Of a stretch of DNA of 64,000 bases, positions 33,851-42,942 are shown one piece after another; position 1 is the first letter of the stretch, and every line of letters starts with the position of its first letter. The stretch comes from Candidatus Gastranaerophilales bacterium (GTDB lineage Bacteria > Cyanobacteriota > Vampirovibrionia > Gastranaerophilales > Gastranaerophilaceae): the NCBI GenBank assembly GCA_944326545.1, contig CALVEH010000004.1, forward strand, positions 124,001 to 188,000, read 5' to 3'. Under the pieces are notes generated by a model. The model saw nothing but the letters and a program-made list of their open reading frames with translations. It did not search any database and had not been told where the DNA came from. The position numbers and the translations under genes are program-made.

Positions 33851-35815
33851 CTACTTTTTAACAGGTGTAGTTGCAAGTCTTGGTGTAGGTACAAAAGATG
33901 CGTTTGTTAGCTCTTTGTCGTTGCGTTTGAACCAAAGAAATTTTTTCTTTTTCTTTTCTTGTTCAACATGTTTAGCCGGAACGCTTTCTTGAGACAGTGT
34001 TGTTTGAGATGGTGTGCTTGGTGTGAAAGCGTTTGTCAGCAAGACATCTGTATATTTTTTATCCAAATGAGCAAAGTCAAATAATACTATACCTGATGTT
34101 TTTAGTTTTCTGCTTTCATGAAGTTGTCTCAATAAGTCGTCAGGATTTCCGTTCATAAATGCTACAAACAAACCGGGGTATATTTTTGTGTTTGGTTTTG
34201 AGTTCAATCTTATATCATTTATTAAATAAACGGCTGTGTCTTTATCGCAGGTCAATATCAGCGGAGTAAAACCGTTTATGTAATTGTTGTCAGACCAAGT
34301 TTTCCAGTCTTGCATTTTGACTTCCATACTTTTGTATCTATCAGGGAAGATAACTGCTGTTAAAGGAATATTGTATTTTGATGTAAGTTGTTTTGCTTTA
34401 AATACAAAGCTTGTTACTTTATTTTGTCTGTATTTTGCCCAGGCATTCCACATTTCGGTTCCGTATTTTACATCTACTGGGTCAACATTCATTGCGTTTT
34501 TAAATTCGTTTCTGGCGTATTCTGTATAACCCCAGTTAGAAAGTTCGTAGCCTGAGAATTTTGCACTGATACTTTGCGGATATCTTATGTAATCAAGATT
34601 TATGCCGTCAGGTTTGTATCTTGTAATTATTTCTTCAAGTAATGTAAGTAAATAAGTTTGCACTTCAGGGTTGGCAGGATCTATAAAGTAACCGTTATGT
34701 TCTGACAAAGAAGCAACAGGTGTAGGCGAGTTATATTTCATCCTTGTGACATTTGCCCAATGAGGGTAAACTGCTATTACGTTCATCGGGTTGTTCATTG
34801 GGTTTTCAGGTCCTGCGTAGTACGTTTCAAACCATATATAAATTTTTAAGCCTCGTTTATGTGCTTGTGTAACCCATACCTCTAACGGGTCAAAGCCTAT
34901 AAATTCAGGTCTTTGAGGCTGCACACCATAACGAGCAAGTGTTTCTGAAGGGAAGATAGTTTTTCCTTGATAGTATGTTTCTAAAAATACTGTTTCAATT
35001 CCGTATTTTTTGACTCTATCAAGAGTTTTTGCTATTTCTTCAGGGGTTTTTTCCGTAGGTCTCAACCATACTCCTTTGAATTCATCTTTGTAGTATGGCA
35101 AAGCATATTGCATTGCTTTGTTTGCTGAATTTATTGCCATTGATGAATATTTTTGAGTGTCGTTAGGATGTTTATTTGCTCGTTTTAAGTTGTCTAAAGC
35201 TTTAGTTATATAACTGTGTGCTACAGAATCATCGTAATAAATATCGTTATCTTTGTAATAACGCATCATTTGATCGATTTCTTTAATTTTTTCTTTTGTT
35301 GCATAAATAAAACTGTCGTTTGTCAGATATGCAGTTATTGTCATGCTTCTGTAATCTATGTGGATTTTTGTTCCGACAGTGAGGTTCAAGTTCATCCAGT
35401 TTTTGGCTTTACCGTGACCGCTTATTACATAACCGCCTTTAGGTATTATAGAGTCGGCTCCGCTTATTCTTACAACGGTTCCGTTTACGACAATGGCTTC
35501 TGCACCAAACTCGTTAGTGCCTGTTCTGGCTCCGTTTCTGTGTGTGTATATTACGAGTTGGTTTGCCCCTCTTCCGCCTGGGTGGAAATCACCGTTCTTT
35601 GCTACCCCAAGTTTTGGGTCTATTGCACTGATTTTAAAAGAAGACTCAGACAGTATTCCTTCCGGTATTGGTACACCTGCCGAAAAAACTTCTTCCATTT
35701 GCTCTTTCGTACTTTTGGGTTCTTTGTTCCAAAACGCAGCATTTGCAGTTAACCCGTTTAGTAACAGGCATGTGGTGATTGCAACTATTGAAAATTTTGT
35801 TGATAAATTTTTCAT
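33851..35815 (-). CDS. Exported family 10-like glycosyl hydrolase (GHL10/DUF187)
   Basis: 654 residues with a signal peptide (1-26, ending TANAAF). Residues about 60-170 form a beta-rich domain (GGRGANQLVIYTHRNG, GTVVRISGADSIIPKGGYVISGHG) like that found before phosphodiester glycosidases. A helical linker follows, then a TIM barrel from about 245: FKGVWLRPTEKTPEEI, ETYYQGKTIFPS, GLKIYIWFETYYAG, and the catalytic-strand motif KPDGINLDYIRYPQ. The tail (about 605-654) is basic and low-complexity. It probably cleaves a cell-envelope or host polysaccharide outside the cytoplasm. It is divergent from the dnaJ-like gene. Confidence 0.85.
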   Translation of the reverse strand: MKNLSTKFSIVAITTCLLLNGLTANAAFWNKEPKSTKEQMEEVFSAGVPIPEGILSESSFKISAIDPKLGVAKNGDFHPGGRGANQLVIYTHRNGARTGTNEFGAEAIVVNGTVVRISGADSIIPKGGYVISGHGKAKNWMNLNLTVGTKIHIDYRSMTITAYLTNDSFIYATKEKIKEIDQMMRYYKDNDIYYDDSVAHSYITKALDNLKRANKHPNDTQKYSSMAINSANKAMQYALPYYKDEFKGVWLRPTEKTPEEIAKTLDRVKKYGIETVFLETYYQGKTIFPSETLARYGVQPQRPEFIGFDPLEVWVTQAHKRGLKIYIWFETYYAGPENPMNNPMNVIAVYPHWANVTRMKYNSPTPVASLSEHNGYFIDPANPEVQTYLLTLLEEIITRYKPDGINLDYIRYPQSISAKFSGYELSNWGYTEYARNEFKNAMNVDPVDVKYGTEMWNAWAKYRQNKVTSFVFKAKQLTSKYNIPLTAVIFPDRYKSMEVKMQDWKTWSDNNYINGFTPLILTCDKDTAVYLINDIRLNSKPNTKIYPGLFVAFMNGNPDDLLRQLHESRKLKTSGIVLFDFAHLDKKYTDVLLTNAFTPSTPSQTTLSQESVPAKHVEQEKKKKKFLWFKRNDKELTNASFVPTPRLATTPVKK

Positions 35816-35967
35816 AAGCTTATTAAAATTATATAGTCGACATCAGACTTATCGACATTTTTTAGAATAACTTTATTAATAAATAATTAAAATCAACTAA
35901 TTAGAGCATATTTTGTATTATCATGAGGATATCTAAAAAAATGTAACAACGGAGTCGTTATAAAAAT

Positions 35968-37032
35968 ATGGAATATAAAGATTATTATGAAATTTTAGGT
36001 GTGAAAAGAGATGCCACTCAAGCAGAGGTTAAGTCTGCATACAGAAAATTGGCAAAAAAATATCATCCGGATGTAAATAAAACACCTGAAGCTTCTGCAA
36101 AATTTAAAGATATAAACGAAGCGTTTGAAGTTTTATCTGATAAAGATAAAAGAGCTCGCTACGATAGTCTTGGTGCTAACTGGCAAGCAGGGGCAAATTA
36201 TACTCCTCCTCCGGGGTTTGAAAACTTTAATTTTGGTGGTGGCCCCGGTGGTTATCAGTATAGTTCTTCAGGTATCAATTTTGAAGATTTAGGCGGATTT
36301 TCCGATTTCTTCAACAGCCTTTTTGGCGGCGGATTTTCTTCTGGTGGAGCTTCTCGCTCAAGAGGCGGTGCAGGGTCTTTTTATGAAGATTTAGGCGGCG
36401 GTTTTTCTTCTCGTGCCGGCAGAACTTCTGCAAAACAACAAAAACCTTCTGTTGATTTGAATATGACTCAAGAAATTAAAGTCAGCGCAAAAGATATATT
36501 TAACCAAAGACCTGTAAGCGTAAAAATAAATAATCTTGAAAAATGTACAAATTGTTCGGGCGTCGGCTCAATGTGCAGTCAATGTCACGGCACCGGCTTT
36601 GTTACTTTTTCAAAAACTTTGAATGTTAAAATCCCTCTTGAAGTTAAAGAAGGACAAAAAATCAGACTTAAAGGTGAAGGAAAATCAGCTTCTAACGGAA
36701 TGAAAGGTGATTTGTTCCTTGTTGTAAAATTTGCGGATAAAAATTACACAATCAACGGTACTGATTTAACAAAGGTTGTTGATGTAACTCCGGCAGAGGC
36801 TGTTGTCGGTACAAAAAAAGAAATTCAAACTTTACACGGTAATATCAATATTAAAATTCCACCAAGAACTTCAGGCGGTGCTGTTTTAAGGTTGAAAGAA
36901 CTTGGCTTGCCTAAAAAATCAGGCGGATATGGCAATTTGAACGTTAAGATAAACCTTGCTGTGCCAAAAGATTTAACTGATGAACAGGTTAAACTTTATG
37001 AACGTTTGTTGGCTATTGAATCTAACAAATAA
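35968..37032 (+). CDS. DnaJ-family chaperone with reduced zinc finger
   Basis: 354 residues. J domain 1-70 with HPD at 33-35, Gly/Phe-rich region about 75-155, then the substrate-binding beta domains. The zinc region has only two CxxCxGxG units (C193, C196 and C203, C206) instead of four, so one zinc site at most. It stimulates DnaK ATPase and delivers clients. The length (354) lies between CbpA (about 305) and DnaJ (about 375). AACGGAG-like bases lie upstream, but no CIRCE element is seen. Named dnaJ-like because canonical dnaJ probably lies elsewhere beside dnaK. Confidence 0.88.
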   Translation: MEYKDYYEILGVKRDATQAEVKSAYRKLAKKYHPDVNKTPEASAKFKDINEAFEVLSDKDKRARYDSLGANWQAGANYTPPPGFENFNFGGGPGGYQYSSSGINFEDLGGFSDFFNSLFGGGFSSGGASRSRGGAGSFYEDLGGGFSSRAGRTSAKQQKPSVDLNMTQEIKVSAKDIFNQRPVSVKINNLEKCTNCSGVGSMCSQCHGTGFVTFSKTLNVKIPLEVKEGQKIRLKGEGKSASNGMKGDLFLVVKFADKNYTINGTDLTKVVDVTPAEAVVGTKKEIQTLHGNINIKIPPRTSGGAVLRLKELGLPKKSGGYGNLNVKINLAVPKDLTDEQVKLYERLLAIESNK

Positions 37033-37157
37033 TAATGACAAAATGATTTGTTACTTTATATATCAAAATTTATGAGGTAAAATTTATTTAACTCTAATAT
37101 TTGTTGCAATTTTGTTTAGAGTAATAGCAATCAAAAAAGACTTGCGGGGTAAATTAT

Positions 37158-37670
37158 ATGCAAAATACCATAGATACAATTTATGACAGAAGAAGTGTAA
37201 GAAAATATCTTGATAAAGACGTAAATCCTGATTTGGTGGATGAAATTTTAAGAGCAGCAATGTTTGCTCCTTCAGGTTGCAATAAACAGCCTTGGCATTT
37301 TGTTGTTTTTAATGAAAAAGAAATCATCAAACAGATTAAAGATATGCATCCTTATGCTTCGGCGTTGGCTACTGCGCCTGTGTGTATCATGGTTTGCGGT
37401 GATACAGAAAAAGAAATGGCAGAAGGCTTTTATCAGGTAGATTGTTCTGCTGCTATAGAAAATATGATTTTAGCAGCAAAAGCTCTTGGTCTGGACACTT
37501 GCTGGATGGGGATTTATCCTTGGAAAGATGTTATGGCTGCTTTTAGTCAAAAGTTTGCTTTGCCTGAACATGTTAAACCTTTTGCGCTTATTTCACTGGG
37601 TTATAGCGATGTTCAACAAGAACGTCCAAGACGTTATGACTCTGCAAGAATACACTACAATAAATGGTAA
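37158..37670 (+). CDS. Nitroreductase family protein (FMN)
   Basis: 170 residues. The family's FMN contacts are visible: DRRSVRKYLDKDV near the start, LRAAMFAPSGCNKQPWHFVVF, and LGLDTCWMGIYPW with the second-strand glycine region. It reduces quinones or nitro compounds with NAD(P)H as a dimer; the physiological substrate is unknown. GCGGGGT lies before ATG 37158. The HAD gene overlaps or closely follows it, and another, exported nitroreductase lies one gene further. Confidence 0.9.
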   Translation: MQNTIDTIYDRRSVRKYLDKDVNPDLVDEILRAAMFAPSGCNKQPWHFVVFNEKEIIKQIKDMHPYASALATAPVCIMVCGDTEKEMAEGFYQVDCSAAIENMILAAKALGLDTCWMGIYPWKDVMAAFSQKFALPEHVKPFALISLGYSDVQQERPRRYDSARIHYNKW

Positions 37671-37696
37671 TACTAAAAAGAAACGACGATAACAAA

Positions 37697-38404
37697 ATGA
37701 CAGAAACTAAAAAATACTCAGGGATTATATTTGATTTTAACGGAACTCTTTTTTGGGATTCTGAAAAACATCTTGAAGCTTGGAGAGAATACTCAAAAAC
37801 TTTAAGAGGCCATGCATTTACTGATGAAGAAATGCAAAAATATATGTTTGGCAGAACAAACGAGGATATTGTAAAGTATCTAATCGGCAGACAACCCGAA
37901 AAAGAGCTTGTTATAAAATGTCAAACAGAGAAAGAAGCTATTTATAGAGAAATGTGCGCTAAAGATCCGGAAGGTTTTAAGCTAGCAAAAGGTGCAGAGG
38001 CTTTTTTGGATTACCTTTGTGAAAACGAAATTCCTCACACGATAGCAACTATGAGCGAAGAGGTTAATGTTAAATTCTTTATTAAAGGGTTTAAATTAGA
38101 CAGATGGTTTGATATTGATAAAATCGTTTTTGACGACGGCAAAATCAAGGGTAAACCTGAACCTGATATATATTTAAAAGCGGCAGAAAATTTAGGCTTA
38201 AATCCTAAAGATTGTATTGTTGTAGAAGATGCCGTCTCAGGTATAGAATCGGCTTATAGAGCAGGTATAGGTAAGATTGTTGCTATAGAATCCATGGAAA
38301 CAAGAGAACTCTACTCTACAATTCCTGCTGTGAATGATATTATAAGCGATTTTGATGATTTCAATAAAAATTGGTTAGAAACTAAATTGAATAAGGTGTG
38401 TTAG
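37697..38404 (+). CDS. HAD-superfamily hydrolase, beta-phosphoglucomutase/phosphatase-like
   Basis: 235 residues from ATG 37697; a longer start at ATG 37664 overlaps the nitroreductase and is possible, since neither has a clear ribosome site. HAD subfamily IA layout: motif I IIFDFNGTLFWD, helical cap, motif II ATMSEE, KGKPEPDIYLKAA with the motif III Lys, and VVEDAVSGIESAYRAG as motif IV. The second Asp of motif I (general acid/base) is Asn, which may slow or alter phosphate hydrolysis. The substrate is unknown. It runs into the following nitroreductase gene by 2 bases of spacing. Confidence 0.82.
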   Translation: MTETKKYSGIIFDFNGTLFWDSEKHLEAWREYSKTLRGHAFTDEEMQKYMFGRTNEDIVKYLIGRQPEKELVIKCQTEKEAIYREMCAKDPEGFKLAKGAEAFLDYLCENEIPHTIATMSEEVNVKFFIKGFKLDRWFDIDKIVFDDGKIKGKPEPDIYLKAAENLGLNPKDCIVVEDAVSGIESAYRAGIGKIVAIESMETRELYSTIPAVNDIISDFDDFNKNWLETKLNKVC

Positions 38405-38406
38405 TT

Positions 38407-39030
38407 ATGAAAATTTTAAGAAGTCTATTTGTTACTCTATGTTTAATTTCCGGTTTGATTTTAAACTCTTGTGCAGTTAGTGCAAAAGTTGTAATGGATG
38501 ATATAAAACTTCCTGAACCTGTTATGACTGGTGGAATGTCTTTGATGGAGGCATTGCAAAACAGACATTCTTCTGTAAAATTTTCAAAAGAACAAATTCC
38601 TTTGCAAAAATTGTCAGAGTTGCTTTGGGCTGCTAACGGTCAAAACAGACCTGACGGAAAACGCACTACACCTAGTGCTTTAAATGCACAAGTTATTTCT
38701 ATTTATGCTGTTTTACCGGAAGGAATTTACAAATATGACCCTTCAATGCACACTTTGGTTGCATTCAGCAAAGAAGATGTGCGCCCGATTATCGGAGATA
38801 CAAAAGCTCCCTTGATTTTGCTTTATGTTGCTAATTTAGGCAGACAAAGCAAGTATCTTGCTTCTGTTGATTGCGGTTTTATCGGACAAAATGTCTATTT
38901 GTACAGCGCAGCAAACAACCTTAACACAATCTTTTTATACGGTGTAAATACAAGCGCACTCAACTACAAACTTGAGTTAAAACTCGGTGAAGAAGTATTG
39001 TTTGCACAGCTTGTCGGTTTGCCTAAATAG
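38407..39030 (+). CDS. Exported SagB/nitroreductase-type flavoprotein
   Basis: 207 residues from ATG 38407, set by AAGGTG 8 bases before it. Residues 1-28 are a signal peptide (hydrophobic core then NSCAVSAKV). The mature part matches the SagB-type nitroreductase fold: MEALQNRHSSVKFSKEQIPLQKLSELLWAANG, TPSALNAQVISIYAVLPEGIYKYDP, and DCGFIGQNVYLYSAANNL. Export of such an FMN protein is uncommon and would need folding via Tat or flavin supply outside; no twin-Arg motif is seen. It ends 2 bases from convergent rlmH. Confidence 0.78.
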   Translation: MKILRSLFVTLCLISGLILNSCAVSAKVVMDDIKLPEPVMTGGMSLMEALQNRHSSVKFSKEQIPLQKLSELLWAANGQNRPDGKRTTPSALNAQVISIYAVLPEGIYKYDPSMHTLVAFSKEDVRPIIGDTKAPLILLYVANLGRQSKYLASVDCGFIGQNVYLYSAANNLNTIFLYGVNTSALNYKLELKLGEEVLFAQLVGLPK

Positions 39031-39032
39031 TT

Positions 39033-39503
39033 TTATCTGTGATAGTTTTCATTGTTTATGATTTTAAAAGCTCTGTAGATTTGCTCATAGAGAAATATTT
39101 TTATGAGTTGATGGGTAAAAGTCATTTTTGAAAAACTAAGTTTAAAGTTTGCTCTTGCACTTACTTCTTTAGACAATCCGTTTGCTCCACCGATTACAAA
39201 GACTATTTCATTGTGACCTTCGCAAGAGAGGTCTTTGATTTTTTGTGCAAAATCTTCAGAAGAAAGCATTTTACCTAAAATTTCCAATGTTATTACGTAA
39301 GAGTCCGGCTTTATTGCAGCGAGAATTTTTTGTCCTTCAAGTTCCATATACTTTTGTGCCATATTCTCGTCTTTGATTTCTTGTGCGGGGATTTCAGTCA
39401 AAGACAAGCTGCAATATGCGCCAAGACGTTTTTTAAATTCGTCTATTGCGTCTTTTGAGTATTTTTCTTTAAGTTTGCCTACAGCAATAATTTTAATATT
39501 CAT
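39033..39503 (-). CDS. rlmH: 23S rRNA pseudouridine-1915 N3-methyltransferase
   Basis: 156 residues, the usual RlmH length. It methylates m3-pseudouridine 1915 in helix 69 of 23S rRNA, acting on assembled 70S ribosomes. Diagnostic parts are the start IKIIAVGKLKEKY, the SPOUT knot motifs VITLEILGKMLSSEDFA and EIVFVIGGANGLSKEV, and the closing FTHQLIKIFLYEQIYRAFKIINNENYHR. It stands alone between the exported flavoprotein and divergent aroC. Confidence 0.96.
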   Translation of the reverse strand: MNIKIIAVGKLKEKYSKDAIDEFKKRLGAYCSLSLTEIPAQEIKDENMAQKYMELEGQKILAAIKPDSYVITLEILGKMLSSEDFAQKIKDLSCEGHNEIVFVIGGANGLSKEVSARANFKLSFSKMTFTHQLIKIFLYEQIYRAFKIINNENYHR

Positions 39504-39607
39504 ATTATCAAAATAGCATAATAGTTGTTAATCGTACAAACCAATTGCTCGGTAACAAAAATTAGCTTATAATTGGCTGTAACAACAGACAAAAGAAAGC
39601 TAATCGA

Positions 39608-40711
39608 ATGAAAAAATTCAGATTTTTAACATCAGGAGAATCCCACGGTATATGCCTTAATGCAATCATTGAAGGTATGCCTTCAAATGTCTTTATTGAC
39701 AAAGATTTTATTGATAATCAACTTGCAAGACGCCAATGCGGATACGGCAGGGGCGGTCGTATGCAGATTGAAACAGATAAAGTACAGATAAAATCAGGTG
39801 TGAGATTTTCCAAAACAACAGGTGCCCCTGTTTGTTTGGAAATAAACAATAAAGATTGGGCAAATTGGCAAGTACCTATGTCTGTTGATGAGGTAGATTT
39901 TTCTGACCCTGATATTGTTCAAGCTGTAGAAGCAAAAAAAATCACACGTGTTCGCCCCGGACACGCTGATTTAACAGGTGCTTTAAAATATAACCATAAA
40001 GATATAAGAAATGTTCTTGAACGTTCCAGTGCAAGAGAGACAGCAACAAGAGTTGCTGTAGGCTCAATAGCGCAGTGTCTTTTAAAAGAGTTTGATATTT
40101 CAATTTCTTCTAAAATTTTGCAAATAGGAAACGCCTTTAATGAAGAAGATATGAAAAAAGAAATAGATAACGCAAAAGAAAACGGAGACACTTTAGGCGG
40201 ACGTTTTGAAATAAATGTCAAAAACCTTCCAGCAGGACTAGGTTCGTTTGTAAATTGGGACAGACGCCTTGAAGGTTTGCTTGCTCAAGCATTAATGAGC
40301 ATTCCTGCTATAAAAGCTGTAGAAGTCGGCGCTGGGTGCAAGGCAGCTTCTTTAAAAGGTTCTCAAATGCATGATGAAATATTTTACGAAAACGGCAAGT
40401 ATTTCAGAAAAACAAACAACGCAGGCGGCATTGAAGGCGGTATGACAAACGGTGAAGACGTGGTTTTGACTGCAACAATGAAGGCAATTCCGACAATGAA
40501 AAAGCCTCTACGTTCAGTAGATATAGAAACTAAAGAACCTTACGAAGCGCATTTTGAGCGTTCAGATACCTGTGCTGTAGAAGCTTGTGCAGTTGTTGCA
40601 GAGGCAATGTGCGCTATTGTTCTTGCTGATGCGTTTTTAGAAAAATTTGGCGGAGACAGCCTTGAAGAAATAAAACAAAATTACGAAAATTATATAAAAA
40701 CGATAGGTTAA
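39608..40711 (+). CDS. aroC: Chorismate synthase
   Basis: 367 residues. It converts EPSP to chorismate with reduced FMN, the last common step of aromatic amino acid synthesis. Family signatures are FLTSGESHGICLNAIIEGMP at the start, RRQCGYGRGGRMQIE, RPGHADLTGALKYNHKDIRNVLERSSARETATRVA, and NAGGIEGGMTNGEDV. AGAAAGC lies before ATG 39608 and a TATAAT-like box lies about 35 bases upstream. First gene of aroC-aroK-aroB. Confidence 0.97.
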   Translation: MKKFRFLTSGESHGICLNAIIEGMPSNVFIDKDFIDNQLARRQCGYGRGGRMQIETDKVQIKSGVRFSKTTGAPVCLEINNKDWANWQVPMSVDEVDFSDPDIVQAVEAKKITRVRPGHADLTGALKYNHKDIRNVLERSSARETATRVAVGSIAQCLLKEFDISISSKILQIGNAFNEEDMKKEIDNAKENGDTLGGRFEINVKNLPAGLGSFVNWDRRLEGLLAQALMSIPAIKAVEVGAGCKAASLKGSQMHDEIFYENGKYFRKTNNAGGIEGGMTNGEDVVLTATMKAIPTMKKPLRSVDIETKEPYEAHFERSDTCAVEACAVVAEAMCAIVLADAFLEKFGGDSLEEIKQNYENYIKTIG

Positions 40712-40715
40712 AAAG

Positions 40716-41237
40716 GTGGATAATAAAAAAAATATTGTTTTAATAGGAATGATGGGTGCAGGTAAAAGTACTATCGGGCATCTTCTTGATGAAAAACTGC
40801 AAGATTTTTCTTACGTGGATATCGATAAAGAAATCGAAAAGCTTGCTCGAAAACATATTCCTGAAATTTTTGCACAAGACGGAGAACCTCATTTTAGAAA
40901 GCTTGAACACGAACTTATACAAAAATTTTCTAACTATCACAACCAAGTTATATCAACGGGCGGCGGAATAGTTGAAAATATAGAAAACTTGAACCTTCTC
41001 AAAAAAAACAGTGTAATTTTTTACCTGTCTGCCAAAATCGATACGCTTTATGAACGAGTAAGAAAAACTACAAACAGGCCTCTTTTAAAACATCCGAACC
41101 CTAAAGAAAGAATCAAAGAGCTTGTTACCAAAAGAGAACCGTTCTACAAAAAAGCTGATTTTGAAATTAATACAGATAACAAAGAATTGATAGAAATAGT
41201 ACAAGAAATAATTGAAAAATATGAATCAATCCAATAA
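40716..41237 (+). CDS. aroK: Shikimate kinase
   Basis: 173 residues from GTG 40716. An internal ATG start would remove the first beta strand (IVLIG), so GTG is favoured although its AAAAAGG is unusually close; reading through from aroC, 4 bases upstream, may help. Walker A GMMGAGKST at about 11-19, VDIDKEIEKLARKHIPEIF, FRKLEHELIQ and STGGGIVEN are typical, as is the RPLLKHPNP lid arginine region. It phosphorylates shikimate with ATP. Confidence 0.95.
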   Translation: MDNKKNIVLIGMMGAGKSTIGHLLDEKLQDFSYVDIDKEIEKLARKHIPEIFAQDGEPHFRKLEHELIQKFSNYHNQVISTGGGIVENIENLNLLKKNSVIFYLSAKIDTLYERVRKTTNRPLLKHPNPKERIKELVTKREPFYKKADFEINTDNKELIEIVQEIIEKYESIQ

Positions 41238-42315
41238 TTTAAAAGTTAATATACCGTCAAAAAAAGCTTATACCTACGATATTCTCATAGATAAAGGGCT
41301 TTTAACCAAGGCAAATGAGCTTGTAAAAGAATATTCCAAAGCTCAAAAGTTTCTTATCGTAACAAACGAAACTGTTGCAAAGCTTTATAAAAATTCTTTG
41401 AATATCGATAATTCAAGATGGCTTGTACTCAAAGACGGAGAAGAGTTCAAAAACTTTGACACTCTAAAACAAATTCTCGATACAGCTGTGGACTACAGAT
41501 TTGAACGTACTGATTGCATAGTAGCTTTTGGCGGCGGCGTAATAGGTGATATGGCAGGCTATGCTGCAGCAAGCTATATGAGAGGTATTGATTTTATTCA
41601 AATTCCAACCACATTGTTAGCGCAAGTAGATTCTTCAGTCGGAGGAAAAGTTGCAATAAACCATGAGCACGGAAAAAACCTGATAGGTGCATTTTATCAG
41701 CCTAAAGCAGTTATTATCGACACTGATGTGTTAAAAACTCTTGATTTAAGACAATTAAAAACGGGCCTAGCAGAAGTCTTAAAATACGCTTTTATAGAAC
41801 AAACTTGCAATCACAGTGAAAAATATAACTTGTTTGAATTTTTAAAAGAAAATCGTCAAAAAATATTTGCACTTGATTCTGACATTGTTTCAAAATTAAT
41901 ATTTATGTGCTGTTCGCTAAAAGCCTGTGTTGTAAATAAAGACGAAACAGAAAAAGGATTGCGAGCTATCCTCAATCTTGGTCACACTTTTGCACACGCA
42001 ATAGAAAATCTTACAAACTACACCGTTTACACACACGGTGAAGCTGTCGCAGCGGGTATGCAAATGGCTTTTAAGATGTCATTGTTAAAAAATATGATTG
42101 AAAAAGATTATTATAACAGCGCAATTAGTCTTATTCAAGAATATGATCTGTCACCGCAAATGCCGAATTTTGATAAAGAACAATTTTACGACGAAATGTT
42201 TTTAGACAAAAAAGCACAAGGCGGGAAAATAAGATTTGTACTGCCTGATAATGAATTCAGCGTCAAAATAGTTTCTGATATAACGAAAGAACAAGTATTT
42301 GACAGTATAGGCTAA
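41221..42315 (+). CDS. aroB: 3-Dehydroquinate synthase
   Basis: 364 residues from ATG 41221, overlapping aroK by 17 bases. It makes 3-dehydroquinate from DAHP using NAD and a divalent metal. Seen: LKDGEEFKNFDTLKQILD, VAFGGGVIGDMAGYAAASYMRGIDFIQIPTTLLAQVDSSVGGKVAIN, FYQPKAVIIDTDVLKTL, and metal-site histidines in LNLGHTFAHAIE and YTHGEAVAAGM. The gene order with aroC and aroK indicates one shikimate operon. Confidence 0.96.
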   Translation: MNQSNNLKVNIPSKKAYTYDILIDKGLLTKANELVKEYSKAQKFLIVTNETVAKLYKNSLNIDNSRWLVLKDGEEFKNFDTLKQILDTAVDYRFERTDCIVAFGGGVIGDMAGYAAASYMRGIDFIQIPTTLLAQVDSSVGGKVAINHEHGKNLIGAFYQPKAVIIDTDVLKTLDLRQLKTGLAEVLKYAFIEQTCNHSEKYNLFEFLKENRQKIFALDSDIVSKLIFMCCSLKACVVNKDETEKGLRAILNLGHTFAHAIENLTNYTVYTHGEAVAAGMQMAFKMSLLKNMIEKDYYNSAISLIQEYDLSPQMPNFDKEQFYDEMFLDKKAQGGKIRFVLPDNEFSVKIVSDITKEQVFDSIG

Positions 42316-42316
42316 A

Positions 42317-42511
42317 TTAATCAAATTTTTTCTTGTAGATGTGTGTAACTTTAGGGTTTTTGTTGTTGGGGTTTGCTTTAATTTGTTCTAAAGTATTGTA
42401 TAAAATTGCGAAATCATCATACATTTCTTCAATAGCACTATAGATATTGTAAGAATGATTATATATTTTTTCAAATTGTTCTTTTGTTATTGTATAAGTA
42501 ACTTTTGGCAT
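42317..42511 (-). CDS. Small protein of unknown function, divergent from an HTH gene
   Basis: 64 residues, mostly helical (FEKIYNHSYNIYSAIEEMYDDFAILYNTLEQI) with a basic tail KKKFD. Not recognised. No ribosome site is obvious. It ends one base from the aroB stop and is divergent from the small HTH gene at 42568 with a palindrome between them, so the pair may be an autoregulated module. Confidence 0.5.
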   Translation of the reverse strand: MPKVTYTITKEQFEKIYNHSYNIYSAIEEMYDDFAILYNTLEQIKANPNNKNPKVTHIYKKKFD

Positions 42512-42528
42512 ATTTTATTGTATGGGTC

Positions 42529-42543
42529 GACAATAAAATTGTC
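42529..42543. promoter_or_regulatory. Palindrome between divergent small genes (possible operator)
   Basis: GACAAT-AAA-ATTGTC, perfect 6-base arms at 42529-42534 and 42538-42543, placed 17 bases from the left gene's start and 24 bases from the right gene's start. Confidence 0.5.
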
Positions 42544-42555
42544 AATATACTTTTT

Positions 42556-42561
42556 TATAAT
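42556..42561 (+). promoter_or_regulatory. -10 box of a probable leaderless transcript
   Basis: TATAAT at 42556-42561 is followed after exactly 6 bases by the ATG at 42568, so transcription would begin at or next to the start codon. There is no ribosome site. Confidence 0.5.
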
Positions 42562-42567
42562 GAGCGT

Positions 42568-42843
42568 ATGCTCGAATTTGACAGAGAAATAAACAAAAAA
42601 ATTGTTTTTGAATTGAACAAAACGCTAAAACAAATGAATGCTGATTATAAAGATTTGTCAGCTGCTATGTATCATCTGGACAATTCTTTTGCATACAGAA
42701 TACTTCATAATCAAAATATAATGAGAATAACCACACTAATAAAAGTTTGTGACGGTCTTAAAGTAATTAAACAAAAAAATAACCTAAAAATAGACGAACA
42801 AAAACTTAAACCAAGTTATTTTTTATCTAAAATAGGATACTAA
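42568..42843 (+). CDS. Small helix-turn-helix (XRE-like) protein
   Basis: 91 residues from ATG 42568. ELNKTLKQMNADYKDLSAAMYHLDNSFAYRILHNQNIMRITTLIKVCDGL follows the Cro/CI helix order (helix 2 DLSAAM, helix 3 NSFAYRILHNQ, then a regularly spaced hydrophobic helix). It probably represses its own divergent promoter region through the palindrome at 42529-42543. The start lies 6 bases after a TATAAT with no ribosome site. A longer reading frame back to 42505 would run through that promoter and is unlikely. Confidence 0.6.
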   Translation: MLEFDREINKKIVFELNKTLKQMNADYKDLSAAMYHLDNSFAYRILHNQNIMRITTLIKVCDGLKVIKQKNNLKIDEQKLKPSYFLSKIGY

Positions 42844-42942
42844 TTTGTAAAACTATGTTTTGAAGGCAATTCTCTTTACTTTTTAGTTTTTATTATTAAA
42901 TAACAATAAATCACTATAAAGACTAAACAAGGAGGATTATTA

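Noticed and set aside
35216-35870. Plus-strand open frames of 125-178 codons opposite the GHL10 gene
   Set aside because: The minus-strand gene has a clear signal peptide and catalytic motifs; the plus frames are Cys/Phe/Tyr-rich reversals of it.
37697-38404. DFNGT in the HAD protein as a sign of a dead enzyme
   Set aside because: Asn at the second position is common in this HAD branch, so I noted it in the annotation but did not list it as a finding.
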